Below, in pieces: positions 27,035 to 35,164 of a stretch of 64,000 nucleotides of DNA. The stretch is taken from assembly GCA_041391505.1 (NCBI GenBank), contig JAWKNW010000006.1:195514-259513 (forward strand), in the 5' to 3' direction. Numbering within the stretch: the first letter of the stretch is position 1; each line of letters starts with the position of its first letter. A program made the translations under genes and the position numbers. The DNA comes from Rhodothermales bacterium. GTDB lineage: Bacteria; Bacteroidota; Rhodothermia; Rhodothermales; JAHQVL01. The notes beneath the pieces were generated by a model. That model ran no database searches. It was not told where the DNA came from and saw only the letters and a program-made list of their open reading frames with translations.

Positions 27035-27060
27035 GCCGTCACGTAGTAGTTACCTCACCC

Positions 27061-28398
27061 TTGACCACGTTGAATCAACCATCCAGCCGCGCCAGCGCCG
27101 TCCGTCAACTGAACCGGATCGAGCTGGAGGGCGCCTCCATCTCGGATGTCGGCGAAGCCGGCATCGACGCGCGCGACCACCGTCAGGTGCGCGAGTACGT
27201 CGCGGGCGTAACCCGCTGGCGTCGCTGGCTGGATTTTGTGCTGGGACAATACTATAGGGGCGACCTCTCGGCGATGGAGCCCACGCTCCGGCAGGTCCTT
27301 CGCGTCGGCCTTTACGATTTGCTGTTCCTGCACACCCCCGAACACGCCGCGCTGAACGAGGCGGTGCAGCTGGCCAAAACCCTCGTCCGGCCCGGCGCCG
27401 GCGGCCTCGTGAACGCCGTGTTGCGCAACGCCCAGCGCAACCAGGATCGCCTGCCCGAACCCATCGAGGACGACCCGGCCGAAGCCCTCGGCATCCGCTA
27501 TTCCCACCCGACCTGGATGGTGCGGCGGTGGCTCGATCGCTACGGGCGAAAAAGCACGATCGCGCTTCTCGAATGGAATAACACGCGCCCGGTTTATGCG
27601 CTGCGGGTGAACACGCTCAAGACGGATGTCGCGACGATGCTGGCCCGCTGCGAGGCGCTGGGCGTCCGGGTCGAGCCATCGCCTTATGTGCCCGAGGGCC
27701 TCCGCGTCGATGCGCTCCAGCCGCTCATCCGCGGCGGCGTGTTGAGCGAGGGGCTGTGCACGGTGCAGGACGAAAGCGCGATGCTCGTCGTTCATCTGCT
27801 GGATCCGCAACCCGGCGACCTCGTGGTGGATGTCTGCGCCGCGCCCGGGGGCAAGTCGTTTTTCGCGGCCTCGCTGATGCGCAACCAGGGCCGCATCGTC
27901 GCGGCGGACGTGCAGCCCGAACGGCTGAGCCGGCTCGAGACGGGGATGAAGCCGCTGGGGATCTCGATCGTCGAGACCCGCGCCATGGATGCGGCGCAGC
28001 CGGATGCCGATCTGCGGGCGACGGCGGATCGGGTGCTGCTCGACGCGCCCTGCACGGGGCTGGGCGTGCTGGCCAAACGGGCCGATCTGCGCTGGAAACG
28101 CACTGAGGAAGAGCTTTCCCGCGTCGTTTCGTATCAGGCGACACTCCTGGATGCGGCCGCCGAGATGGTCCGGCCAGGCGGCCTCCTCGTCTACAGCACC
28201 TGCACCATCGCGCCCGAGGAAAACGAGCAGCAGGTCGAGCGTTTTCTCAAACGCCACGACCAGTTTGTCCTGGAATCCGCCGGCGCGTTCGTCCCCGAAG
28301 CGCTCGTGAATCCCCTCGGTCACCTGGCGACGCTGCCCCAGAGACATGGCATCGACGGCGCCTTCGCCGCAAGGATGCGGCGAAGGATTAGCGAATAA
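27061..28398 (+). CDS. rsmB: 16S rRNA (cytosine-C5)-methyltransferase RsmB-like, TTG start
   Basis: About 445 residues. An N-terminal NusB-like domain (QVREYVAGVTRWRRWLDF, HAALNEAVQLAK) precedes a SAM-dependent C5-cytosine methyltransferase: VVDVCAAPGGKS (SAM site), LDAPCTGLGVLAKRADLRW and YSTCTIAPEENEQQ, the latter two with the catalytic cysteines. This layout is RsmB (Sun/Fmu), which methylates C967 of 16S rRNA. No ATG lies between the upstream stop and the NusB domain, so the start is most likely TTG at 27061 (or 27070). The last codons ATT-AGC-GAA-TAA lie in a heptad repeat. Confidence 0.88.
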   Translation: MTTLNQPSSRASAVRQLNRIELEGASISDVGEAGIDARDHRQVREYVAGVTRWRRWLDFVLGQYYRGDLSAMEPTLRQVLRVGLYDLLFLHTPEHAALNEAVQLAKTLVRPGAGGLVNAVLRNAQRNQDRLPEPIEDDPAEALGIRYSHPTWMVRRWLDRYGRKSTIALLEWNNTRPVYALRVNTLKTDVATMLARCEALGVRVEPSPYVPEGLRVDALQPLIRGGVLSEGLCTVQDESAMLVVHLLDPQPGDLVVDVCAAPGGKSFFAASLMRNQGRIVAADVQPERLSRLETGMKPLGISIVETRAMDAAQPDADLRATADRVLLDAPCTGLGVLAKRADLRWKRTEEELSRVVSYQATLLDAAAEMVRPGGLLVYSTCTIAPEENEQQVERFLKRHDQFVLESAGAFVPEALVNPLGHLATLPQRHGIDGAFAARMRRRISE

Positions 28399-28537
28399 GG
28401 ATTAGCGAATAAGGATTGGCGATCAAGGATTGCTGAGGGATGACAAAGGGGCGACGAGCCGTACGGTCCTGATTCTCAATCACCATTCGCTAATCCTTGA
28501 TCGCTAATCGCTAATCGTTAATCTTTATTCGCTAATC
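28384..28537. repeat. 7/14-bp tandem repeat with inverted halves overlapping the 3' ends of two convergent genes
   Basis: The left half (28384-28439) holds eight heptads, mainly AGGATTA/GCGAATA alternating to make a 14-bp period. The right half (28486-28537) holds heptads ATCGCTA, ATCGTTA, ATCCTTG and TTCGCTA, the opposite orientation. The halves can pair to a long imperfect hairpin around a 46-bp centre. Both flanking genes end inside the array with the same codons, Ile-Ser-Glu-stop. It may serve as a bidirectional terminator. Confidence 0.8.
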
Positions 28538-31500
28538 TCCAGCAGATGCACGCCGCCCCCGGCGTCACCGAGGATGAGGACCTGGCCCTCGTTGGAAAAC
28601 TTGCAGCTCGTGAGGGGGAAATCGGCATAGTAGGAGCCGGCCAGCTCCCGCGCGTCGAGATCCCAGATCCGTGCCGTATGATCGTCAGACACGCTTACGA
28701 GGTACCGCGCATCGGGCGAAACGGCCAGGTCGCGGATCTCATCCGTGTGGCCGGCGAAGCGGAAGTCCTCCTCGCCGCTGGTGAGGTCCCAGAGCCGGAT
28801 GGTGCGGTCTTCGGAGGCGGACAGGACCTGAAAGCCGACGGACAGGGCGTGCAGGTGCCGGATGGCCTGGGTGTGGCCACGCAGCTCCATTTCGGTGGTG
28901 CCGGCGAGCAGGCTCCAGGTCCGTATGGTGCCGTCGTCGGCGCCGGACACGATGCGCTGGCTGATGTCGGACACCTGCAGCGCGCGCACCGCGCCCCGGT
29001 GGCCGCGCAGGAGGTGGAGCAGCCGCCCGTCTTCGAGCGACCAGACCCGCACGGTCGCGTCGACCGACGCGGAAACGATGTAACGGCTGTCCTGCGTGAT
29101 GCGCACCGCCGTCACGCCGCCCTCGTGGCCGGCGAGGGTATGCACGCGCTGCCCGTCCTCCATCCGCCAGACGATCAGGGCGCCGTCCTCCGAGGCGGAA
29201 ACGAGGTGGTAGCCGTCCGGCGTGATTTGAACGGACCAGACCCAGTCGGTGTGGCCCTCCAGCACGAAGTCGGCCCGTTCAGTCATCAGATTCCAGATGC
29301 GGATCGTGGTGTCGAACGACGCGGTCGCCGCCAGCCGGCCGCTCGGCGCGAAGGCGGCGTCCCAGATCCAGTCCCGATGCCCCTCGAATGTGGCGAGGCG
29401 CTGGCCGTCGCTGAGCCGCCAGACCCGCATCGTCTGGTCGTCGGAGACGGAGATGGCGTGCAGGTAGTCGGGCGAAACCCGGATGGCGCGCACGCTCTTC
29501 TCGTGCGTGTCCTGGTCCGGATGCCGATGCTGCGACGACAGGCTCCAGCGCTTGATGGCATGGTCGTCGGACGCCGAAAACGCGGTGTGCCCGTCCGGCG
29601 CGAGGGCGACGTGCCAGACCCAGTCGTCGTGCCCGGTGAACGTCCGCACGATGGCGCCCGTGCGCAGATCCCACACGATGAGCGACTTGTCCTCGGACGC
29701 CGTCACGAGGGTCGACCCGTCGGAGGCGACGGCTACGGAGCGGACGGCGCCCTGGTGCCCTTTCAGCACCCGCACGATGTGGCCGGATGCGAAATCCCAG
29801 ACGATCACGGTGCGGTCTTCCGAGGCGGAGACGATGTGCGAGCCGTCCGGCGTCACGGCGACGCCCCAGACCCAGTCCGTATGCCCCGGCAGCGTCCGCT
29901 CCACGACGCCGCGCGCGAGATCCCAGATCGTCACGGTGCGGGCGTCGGAGGCGGTCACGAGCCGTCGGCCGTCCGGGGTGATGGCCATCGACCAGATCTG
30001 CCGCTTGCCGGCGTCGATGGTGGCCCGCAGGATGCCGGAGCGGGCATCCCAGACGCGGATGGTGCCGTCTTCGCCGGCGGACAGGACGTGCCGGCCGTCG
30101 GGCATGACGGCCAGGCTCATGATGCGGCCTTCGTGATGGATGAGTTGCAGCCGTTCCTCGCCGGATTCGAGATCCCAGATCCGGATGGTGCCGTCGTCGC
30201 TGCCGGAATAGGCCAGCGGCTGGTCGGGCGAGACGGCCACGGCCTGCACGCCGGCTTCGTGCCCGTACAGGGTGCGCAGAAGCAGACCGGTATGAATGTC
30301 CCAGACCTTCACGGTCGCATCCTCGGACCCCGACACGGCGTAGCGGCCGTCCACCGTCACGGCGACGCTGCGCACCACATCGAGATGGCCGTGGTACGTG
30401 TCGAGCAGGGCGCTGCCGGGGGTGGTGAGGCTGGATTTGCGCGGTTCGAGCCAGAGCGCGCGACGGTCAATCCGCTGCCGGATCTGGTGGACGAAACGCT
30501 CGATAGCGACGATGTCGAACCGGTTCAGGCGGGCGATGAGCTGCGCCGGCAGCTGGCCGGCGTCGCGCGTCAGGGCGCGAGCCGAGAGCCAGAGGGCCTC
30601 CTGGACGAGCCGCAGGGTCTTGTCCTCGTGGAGCAGGGCATAGTCGTCCTGCACGGTGGCCATGTCGGTAGCCCGCAGGGCCGCCTGGATCCAGTCGAAA
30701 TCCAGCAGCAGGTCGCGCAGCGTATCGTGCTGGCGGGCCTCGACGAGATGGTAGCCGAGAAACCGGCAGATGTAGCCGTCGTCGCGGACGTCGTGCCAGG
30801 GCCGGCGTTTGGGGATGTAGCTGGCCAAAAATCGGCCATGGAGATCGACGAGGCGTTCGTCGAGCACGTCGCGGGCCAGCTGCACGAGCACATCCTGGAT
30901 GACGACGGTCTGCGGATCGCCCCGGCGTTCGATGAGGCCGTAGCTCTCGAGGTCCTCGAAGGCGACGCGGCGGTCGTACGAGGTGAGGGAGGGATCGATG
31001 ACGCGCCACGCGCGGTCGATGGCGGTTTCGGGGAGGGCGATGCGGGGCTGGAAGAGGCCGAGGGCGAAAAACAGGTCGCGCCGCTCGGCCGGCACATACA
31101 TCAGGTTGATGGTCGCGCAGGCGCGGAGCCGCGCATCGAGGTCGCCGGGATCGTCGACGGGCTGGCTGTCGAAGGTGGCGATCCAGTCGCCGGGCCGCAT
31201 GCCCTTGCGGAGGATCGCGCCGGCGATGGCGAGCCCCATGGGGTTTCGCTGGAGCCGGTCCACGATGCCTTCGTGCAGCGGATGCGACTGGCCGGCGCGG
31301 CCCGCGATGAGCGCCAGGGCCTCGTCGGGCGTGAACGGCGGGCAGCCGAGGGTCGCGTCGGGCAGCCCCTCCGCAACCTGGGGATTGCGGGTGAGCAGGA
31401 GGGTCCGGCCGGGATGCCGGAGGGCCTTGAGTTCGAGCGCCTGGTGCAGATCCCACACATCGTCGAAGACCAGCAGGGTGGATTTGCGGCTCAGGGCCGT

Positions 31501-31866
31501 GACGATGCGCTCCATCGCGCTCTCCCGCGTGGCATATTCTTCCGATTGGTCGTCCCCGACGCCGGCCCCGATTCGCGCGAGCTGGTGCGGGAGGTCCATC
31601 GGCTTGGGCCCCATATCAACCCAGAAAACGCCGTCCCGGAACGCGGAGCGGATGCCGGCGCCTTCGATGCATGCGCGGACGAGGCGGGTCTTACCCGATC
31701 CGATGGGGCCGGCGACGACGCGCACGTGGTCCGTGGGCGATTGCCGGGGCTGCAACAGCCAGGATGACAGGGCGGCGACGGCGTCGGGCCGGCGCAGGAC
31801 TTCGGCAGACCGCGGGGCGGCCGGGGGGCGGGGTATGGACGGGGTGTCGTGCGCCTTCCTCTTCAT
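28525..31866 (-). CDS. STAND NTPase of NB-ARC type with C-terminal WD40 propellers (APAF-1-like)
   Basis: 1113 residues from the ATG at 31866 (a GTG at 31890 would add eight). After about 45 residues comes an NB-ARC ATPase: Walker A VVAGPIGSGKTR, FWVDMG, Walker B TLLVFDDVWD and the sensor LLLTRNP. A winged-helix/helical region follows to about residue 495. The rest is 14 clear WD40 blades plus a degenerate 15th, each ending in a W/W-like strand (VKVWDI, IRIWDL and similar), enough for two seven-bladed propellers. This order equals metazoan APAF-1 minus the CARD. No N-terminal effector domain is seen, so output is unknown; signalling or defence is possible. It lies downstream of a Nudix gene. 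Confidence 0.88.
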   Translation of the reverse strand: MKRKAHDTPSIPRPPAAPRSAEVLRRPDAVAALSSWLLQPRQSPTDHVRVVAGPIGSGKTRLVRACIEGAGIRSAFRDGVFWVDMGPKPMDLPHQLARIGAGVGDDQSEEYATRESAMERIVTALSRKSTLLVFDDVWDLHQALELKALRHPGRTLLLTRNPQVAEGLPDATLGCPPFTPDEALALIAGRAGQSHPLHEGIVDRLQRNPMGLAIAGAILRKGMRPGDWIATFDSQPVDDPGDLDARLRACATINLMYVPAERRDLFFALGLFQPRIALPETAIDRAWRVIDPSLTSYDRRVAFEDLESYGLIERRGDPQTVVIQDVLVQLARDVLDERLVDLHGRFLASYIPKRRPWHDVRDDGYICRFLGYHLVEARQHDTLRDLLLDFDWIQAALRATDMATVQDDYALLHEDKTLRLVQEALWLSARALTRDAGQLPAQLIARLNRFDIVAIERFVHQIRQRIDRRALWLEPRKSSLTTPGSALLDTYHGHLDVVRSVAVTVDGRYAVSGSEDATVKVWDIHTGLLLRTLYGHEAGVQAVAVSPDQPLAYSGSDDGTIRIWDLESGEERLQLIHHEGRIMSLAVMPDGRHVLSAGEDGTIRVWDARSGILRATIDAGKRQIWSMAITPDGRRLVTASDARTVTIWDLARGVVERTLPGHTDWVWGVAVTPDGSHIVSASEDRTVIVWDFASGHIVRVLKGHQGAVRSVAVASDGSTLVTASEDKSLIVWDLRTGAIVRTFTGHDDWVWHVALAPDGHTAFSASDDHAIKRWSLSSQHRHPDQDTHEKSVRAIRVSPDYLHAISVSDDQTMRVWRLSDGQRLATFEGHRDWIWDAAFAPSGRLAATASFDTTIRIWNLMTERADFVLEGHTDWVWSVQITPDGYHLVSASEDGALIVWRMEDGQRVHTLAGHEGGVTAVRITQDSRYIVSASVDATVRVWSLEDGRLLHLLRGHRGAVRALQVSDISQRIVSGADDGTIRTWSLLAGTTEMELRGHTQAIRHLHALSVGFQVLSASEDRTIRLWDLTSGEEDFRFAGHTDEIRDLAVSPDARYLVSVSDDHTARIWDLDARELAGSYYADFPLTSCKFSNEGQVLILGDAGGGVHLLEISE

Positions 31867-32020
31867 GGTCGGGCCATCGCTGTGCGGCACGGTTGGGGTA
31901 TTTGAACGGTAAGCTCACAAGATCGGAAGGGAGACGCCGGCGGACCATGGCGGTTTAGCGCATCCGGGGCGGGTCTTTTGCGCGTGTGACGACACAGGTG
32001 AGCTCTGGACGATTACCCCT

Positions 32021-32488
32021 TTATCCCATCCGCTCCATCACCATCGCTATGACGCGGCGGTAGACGGGATGGAAGCGGTCGACGTCGTCCTCGAGGGGGT
32101 GCCAGAAGTATTCGAACAGCAGGCCGGCCTCGGCCACGCTGCCCACCGCCCGATGCGCCCACCGTTCAGGCAGGTCGCTACCGGGGTCGATCAGGTAGAT
32201 ATGCCACCGCTGCCACTGGTTTTCGGTGAACGTGGCGGTGCCGGCGAAGACCTCCCAGTCGAGCTCGCCGATCTTGGCCACAATCCGGCCGGTGGCAATG
32301 CCCGACTCCTCCTCGAGCTCGCGCAGCGCGGCCTGCGCGGCGGTTTCCCGCAGCTCCACACTGCCCTTGGGGAGCTGGTAGCCGGCGTAGGGGTGCTTGA
32401 ATGCCAGAATACGCCCATCCCTGACGACACAGGCGCAGGCTTTGAGCACCATCTTGCTCCAGTCTCTGTCTGGTTCGTCAAACATCAT
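32021..32488 (-). CDS. Nudix hydrolase
   Basis: 155 residues. A complete Nudix box is visible, GSVELRETAAQ continuing to ALRELEEESGI, fitting GX5EX7REUXEEXGU exactly. The preceding KACACVVRDGRILAF and the segment HPYAGYQLPKG resemble MutT/Ap4A-type enzymes that hydrolyse nucleoside diphosphate derivatives; the substrate is not predictable. Two tandem ATG codons (32486-32488 and 32483-32485) can start it. It lies between the RlmI-like gene (59 bp) and the STAND gene (154 bp) on the same strand. Confidence 0.9.
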   Translation of the reverse strand: MMFDEPDRDWSKMVLKACACVVRDGRILAFKHPYAGYQLPKGSVELRETAAQAALRELEEESGIATGRIVAKIGELDWEVFAGTATFTENQWQRWHIYLIDPGSDLPERWAHRAVGSVAEAGLLFEYFWHPLEDDVDRFHPVYRRVIAMVMERMG

Positions 32489-32547
32489 TAGCCCTGGCGG
32501 TTCTCCGCAGTGTTTTCCGTGGGGTGCGTCGGCGAGCGCCGCGCCCT

Positions 32548-33723
32548 TCAGCCCTCCATCTTCTGCACCACCTCGAACTTGAGGTAGCTCGTCTCGGGCA
32601 TCGCGTCGAGGACGGGATGGTCCGGGGGCTGGCATCCGTGGTGCAGGGTGCGCAGCGTCGTGCCGCTTTTTATGGCGCTGTAGCGGACGATCTTCAGGAA
32701 GTCTTTCTCGTCGATCGCGTGGGAGCAGGATGCGGTGGCGAGGATGCCTCCCGGGTTGAGTAACTGCATCGCCGTGATGTTGATCCGCTGGTAGGCGCGG
32801 GTGGCGGCCTCGAGGTGTTTGCGGCTCTTGGCGAACGCCGGCGGATCCAGCACGATCAGGTCGAACGTTCGGCCCTGTTCGCGGAGCAGATCCAGCTCGT
32901 CCAGGGCGTCGCACGCCTTGTATTCGATGCAGTGGGAGACGTCGTTCATCTGCGCGTTGTGCGCGGCCCGGGCGAGGGCGCTCTCGGAGGTGTCGAGCCC
33001 CAGCACGGATGCGGCGCCGCCGGCGGCGGCATGCAGGCTGAATCCACCGTCGGCGCAGAATACGTCGAGCACCGAGCGGCCCCGTGCGAGCCGGCCTACA
33101 AAGGCGCGGTGCAGACGCTGGTCGATGAAGAAGCCGGTCTTGGGGCCATCGGTGACGTCGACATCAAACGCGATCCCGTTTTCACGGATGCGAATCGGGC
33201 CCTCGTACGCGCCCCGGATCACCCCCTTGCATTCCGGCAGGCCGTCCTTGCCGCGGAGCCAGGTGTCGTTGCGTTCGACGATGGCCGCCGGCTTGAGGCG
33301 CTCCTCGAGCAGGTCGAGCACGAGGTCGCGCTGCTTTTCCATCCCGTAGCTGAGACAGCTCCACGTGAGCACGTCGCCGTAACGATCCACGATGGTGCCG
33401 GGAAAGCCGTCGCTTTCGCTAAAGATCAGGCGGTAGTGGGTGGCGTCGTGGAAAAACGACGAGCGCAGGGCGAGGGCCGCGTCGATCCGGCGGGCGAAAA
33501 AGGCCTCGTCCACCGGCGTCGCGACGTCCGTGGTTACCAGACGCACGGCGATGAGCGACTTCGCATGATAAAATCCCTGTCCGAGAGGCCGTCCGTCGGC
33601 CGTGCGCACGTCGACGATATCGCCCGTGGCGGCTTCATCGACGGCGTCGATCTGATTCGAGAATATCCACGGATACCCTTTAAGAACGTGTTTTTCCTGA
33701 CGGGGGCGGAGCGTGACGGGCAT
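32548..33723 (-). CDS. Class I SAM-dependent rRNA methyltransferase, RlmI-like (23S rRNA m5C)
   Basis: 391 residues from the ATG at 33723. An N-terminal PUA domain (KHVLKGYPWIFSNQID), a central extension with VERND and PKTGFFIDQR, and a Rossmann methyltransferase domain: VLDVFCADGGFSLHAA (SAM), DLIVLDPPAFAKS and ATASCSHAID (catalytic Cys). This arrangement and length match RlmI (YccW), which makes m5C1962 in 23S rRNA. A longer reading upstream of 33723 contains no conserved residues. Confident in the family, less so in the exact target base. Confidence 0.9.
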   Translation of the reverse strand: MPVTLRPRQEKHVLKGYPWIFSNQIDAVDEAATGDIVDVRTADGRPLGQGFYHAKSLIAVRLVTTDVATPVDEAFFARRIDAALALRSSFFHDATHYRLIFSESDGFPGTIVDRYGDVLTWSCLSYGMEKQRDLVLDLLEERLKPAAIVERNDTWLRGKDGLPECKGVIRGAYEGPIRIRENGIAFDVDVTDGPKTGFFIDQRLHRAFVGRLARGRSVLDVFCADGGFSLHAAAGGAASVLGLDTSESALARAAHNAQMNDVSHCIEYKACDALDELDLLREQGRTFDLIVLDPPAFAKSRKHLEAATRAYQRINITAMQLLNPGGILATASCSHAIDEKDFLKIVRYSAIKSGTTLRTLHHGCQPPDHPVLDAMPETSYLKFEVVQKMEG

Positions 33724-33914
33724 GAAGGTGGATGCGGGTATGGCGGTGCATGGAGGGATGGACGCACTCAGACGTGCGACCGTGCTACGCGTTCCGCGCA
33801 CGCCGGCACGAGTTATGCGCAGCGAGGGAACGCCGTCCGCCGGATTCCGTTTTACGGCATACCTCGCGAACACCCGCTTCTCGAACGATCCTGTCGACAT
33901 CACCCGCGCACGGT

Positions 33915-33920
33915 TACAAT
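33915..33920 (+). promoter_or_regulatory. Possible -10 box upstream of the PorV-like gene
   Basis: TACAAT stands 42 bp before the ATG of the PorV-like gene. A TCGACA 15 bp upstream is the only -35-like match, at a short spacing, so the assignment is weak. Confidence 0.35.
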
Positions 33921-33961
33921 TTTTCGATCTCATCAACGGTAGCCGGCAGGTGATCATCCCT

Positions 33962-35071
33962 ATGCCTCGTAGCATCTCGACATTGCGCGCGATCCCCATC
34001 CTCCTCGCGGTCCTTGCGCTCGCCGCACAGGGCCCGGTGTATGCCCAGAAAACCGCCAAATACGGGGCAGACTTTCTCTCCGGCGGCGTCGGAGGACGCG
34101 CCCTCGGGATGGGCGCCGTCCATGTGGGCATCGTGCGGGACGTCAGCGCCGTGTACTGGAATCCCGCCGGCCTCGACGGACTCGCCTATCCGGAAGTGGC
34201 GTACATGCACGCCGAACGCTTCGCCGGCATCGTGTCGTTCGACTACGCCGGCGCCGCGCTTCCCGTCAGCGCGCAATCCACCGTCGGCATCACGATCATT
34301 CGAAGCGGCGTGGACGACATCCCCAACACGCTCAACGCCTGGGACGCCGAGCGCAACCAGCCCAAGCCGAACCCGGAAAACTACATCGAACGGTTTTCGG
34401 CTGTTGACAACGCGATCATGCTCAGCTACGCGCGCCGGCTGCGTGAAGGCCTCACGGTCGGTGCGACGGGCAAGCTGATCCGCCGGAAAATCGGCGACTT
34501 CGCCGACGCATGGGGATACAGCTTCGATCTCGGCGCGCAGTACATCCGGGATCGGGTGTTCCTGGGCGTGAATCTGCAGGATATTTCGACGATGCTCCAG
34601 AGCTGGAGCGTCAACAAGGCCGAACTCGCGGCGCTGGAGGACTTCGGGCAGGAGATTCCCAACGGCGGGACGGTGCTGGTGCTGCCCGTGCTCCGCCTCG
34701 GCGCCGGCTATGTGGCCCCGCTTCGCTCCAGCAGCCTCACGCTGGCGTTCGATATGGACGTGGCCTTCGACGGGCAGCAGGCGTATGTGCTCAATGCCGG
34801 CGACATGTCCTTTCATCCCCGCGTCGGCGCCGAGTACCTGTTCAAGAACGTGGTGGCGCTGCGGGCCGGCATCAGCCGCATGCTCGTGTCGGACACCGTC
34901 GGAGGCATCAACCTCACGCCCAACGTCGGCGCCGGGCTCCGTCTCAACCAGTTTAACATCGATTACGGCTTCGGCGATTTCGCCGGCCTCACCGCCGACC
35001 TCGGCTTTTCCCACCGCATCGCCGCCCGACTCGTCCTCCAGCAGCCCCGGATGGCTCGGCCGGAAAAATAG
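33962..35071 (+). CDS. PorV/PorQ-family outer-membrane beta-barrel protein
   Basis: 369 residues. A signal peptide (cleaved after VYAQ) is followed by the diagnostic start of the family, FLSGGVGGRALGMGAVHVG and VSAVYWNPAGL, then alternating beta strands to the C-terminus. PorV and PorQ-type barrels of the FadL fold are part of, or related to, the type IX secretion system in Bacteroidota; other T9SS genes are not present here. The region 33724-33961 upstream holds no gene. A heptad repeat begins at the last base of the stop codon. Confidence 0.83.
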   Translation: MPRSISTLRAIPILLAVLALAAQGPVYAQKTAKYGADFLSGGVGGRALGMGAVHVGIVRDVSAVYWNPAGLDGLAYPEVAYMHAERFAGIVSFDYAGAALPVSAQSTVGITIIRSGVDDIPNTLNAWDAERNQPKPNPENYIERFSAVDNAIMLSYARRLREGLTVGATGKLIRRKIGDFADAWGYSFDLGAQYIRDRVFLGVNLQDISTMLQSWSVNKAELAALEDFGQEIPNGGTVLVLPVLRLGAGYVAPLRSSSLTLAFDMDVAFDGQQAYVLNAGDMSFHPRVGAEYLFKNVVALRAGISRMLVSDTVGGINLTPNVGAGLRLNQFNIDYGFGDFAGLTADLGFSHRIAARLVLQQPRMARPEK

Positions 35072-35105
35072 GTTCTACGTTCCAGGTTGCAGGTTTCAGG
35101 TTCTC
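35071..35105. repeat. 7-bp tandem repeat, five units
   Basis: Units GGTTCTA, CGTTCCA, GGTTGCA, GGTTTCA and GGTTCTC follow each other without a gap, starting at the last base of the TAG stop of the PorV-like gene. The unit type resembles the GGTTCRA heptads at 4890. No inverted partner half is seen. Confidence 0.65.
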
Positions 35106-35164
35106 GCGGTACCCGTACGGCCGCGGTTCTACCGACGTGTGTCTGGCAATTTCTCGATTATGGC

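Noticed and set aside
28384..28537. Regular repeats that could be taken for a CRISPR array
   Set aside because: The period is 7 or 14 bp with no unique spacers, and no cas genes are near. The Fe-S nuclease at 14169 belongs to a recombination operon and is not Cas4.
28546..31767. A 1073-codon open frame on the plus strand opposite the WD40 gene
   Set aside because: It is the antisense of a clear, repeat-rich protein; its sequence is Arg/Gly/Val-rich and has no family motifs. Long antisense frames are expected at this GC content.
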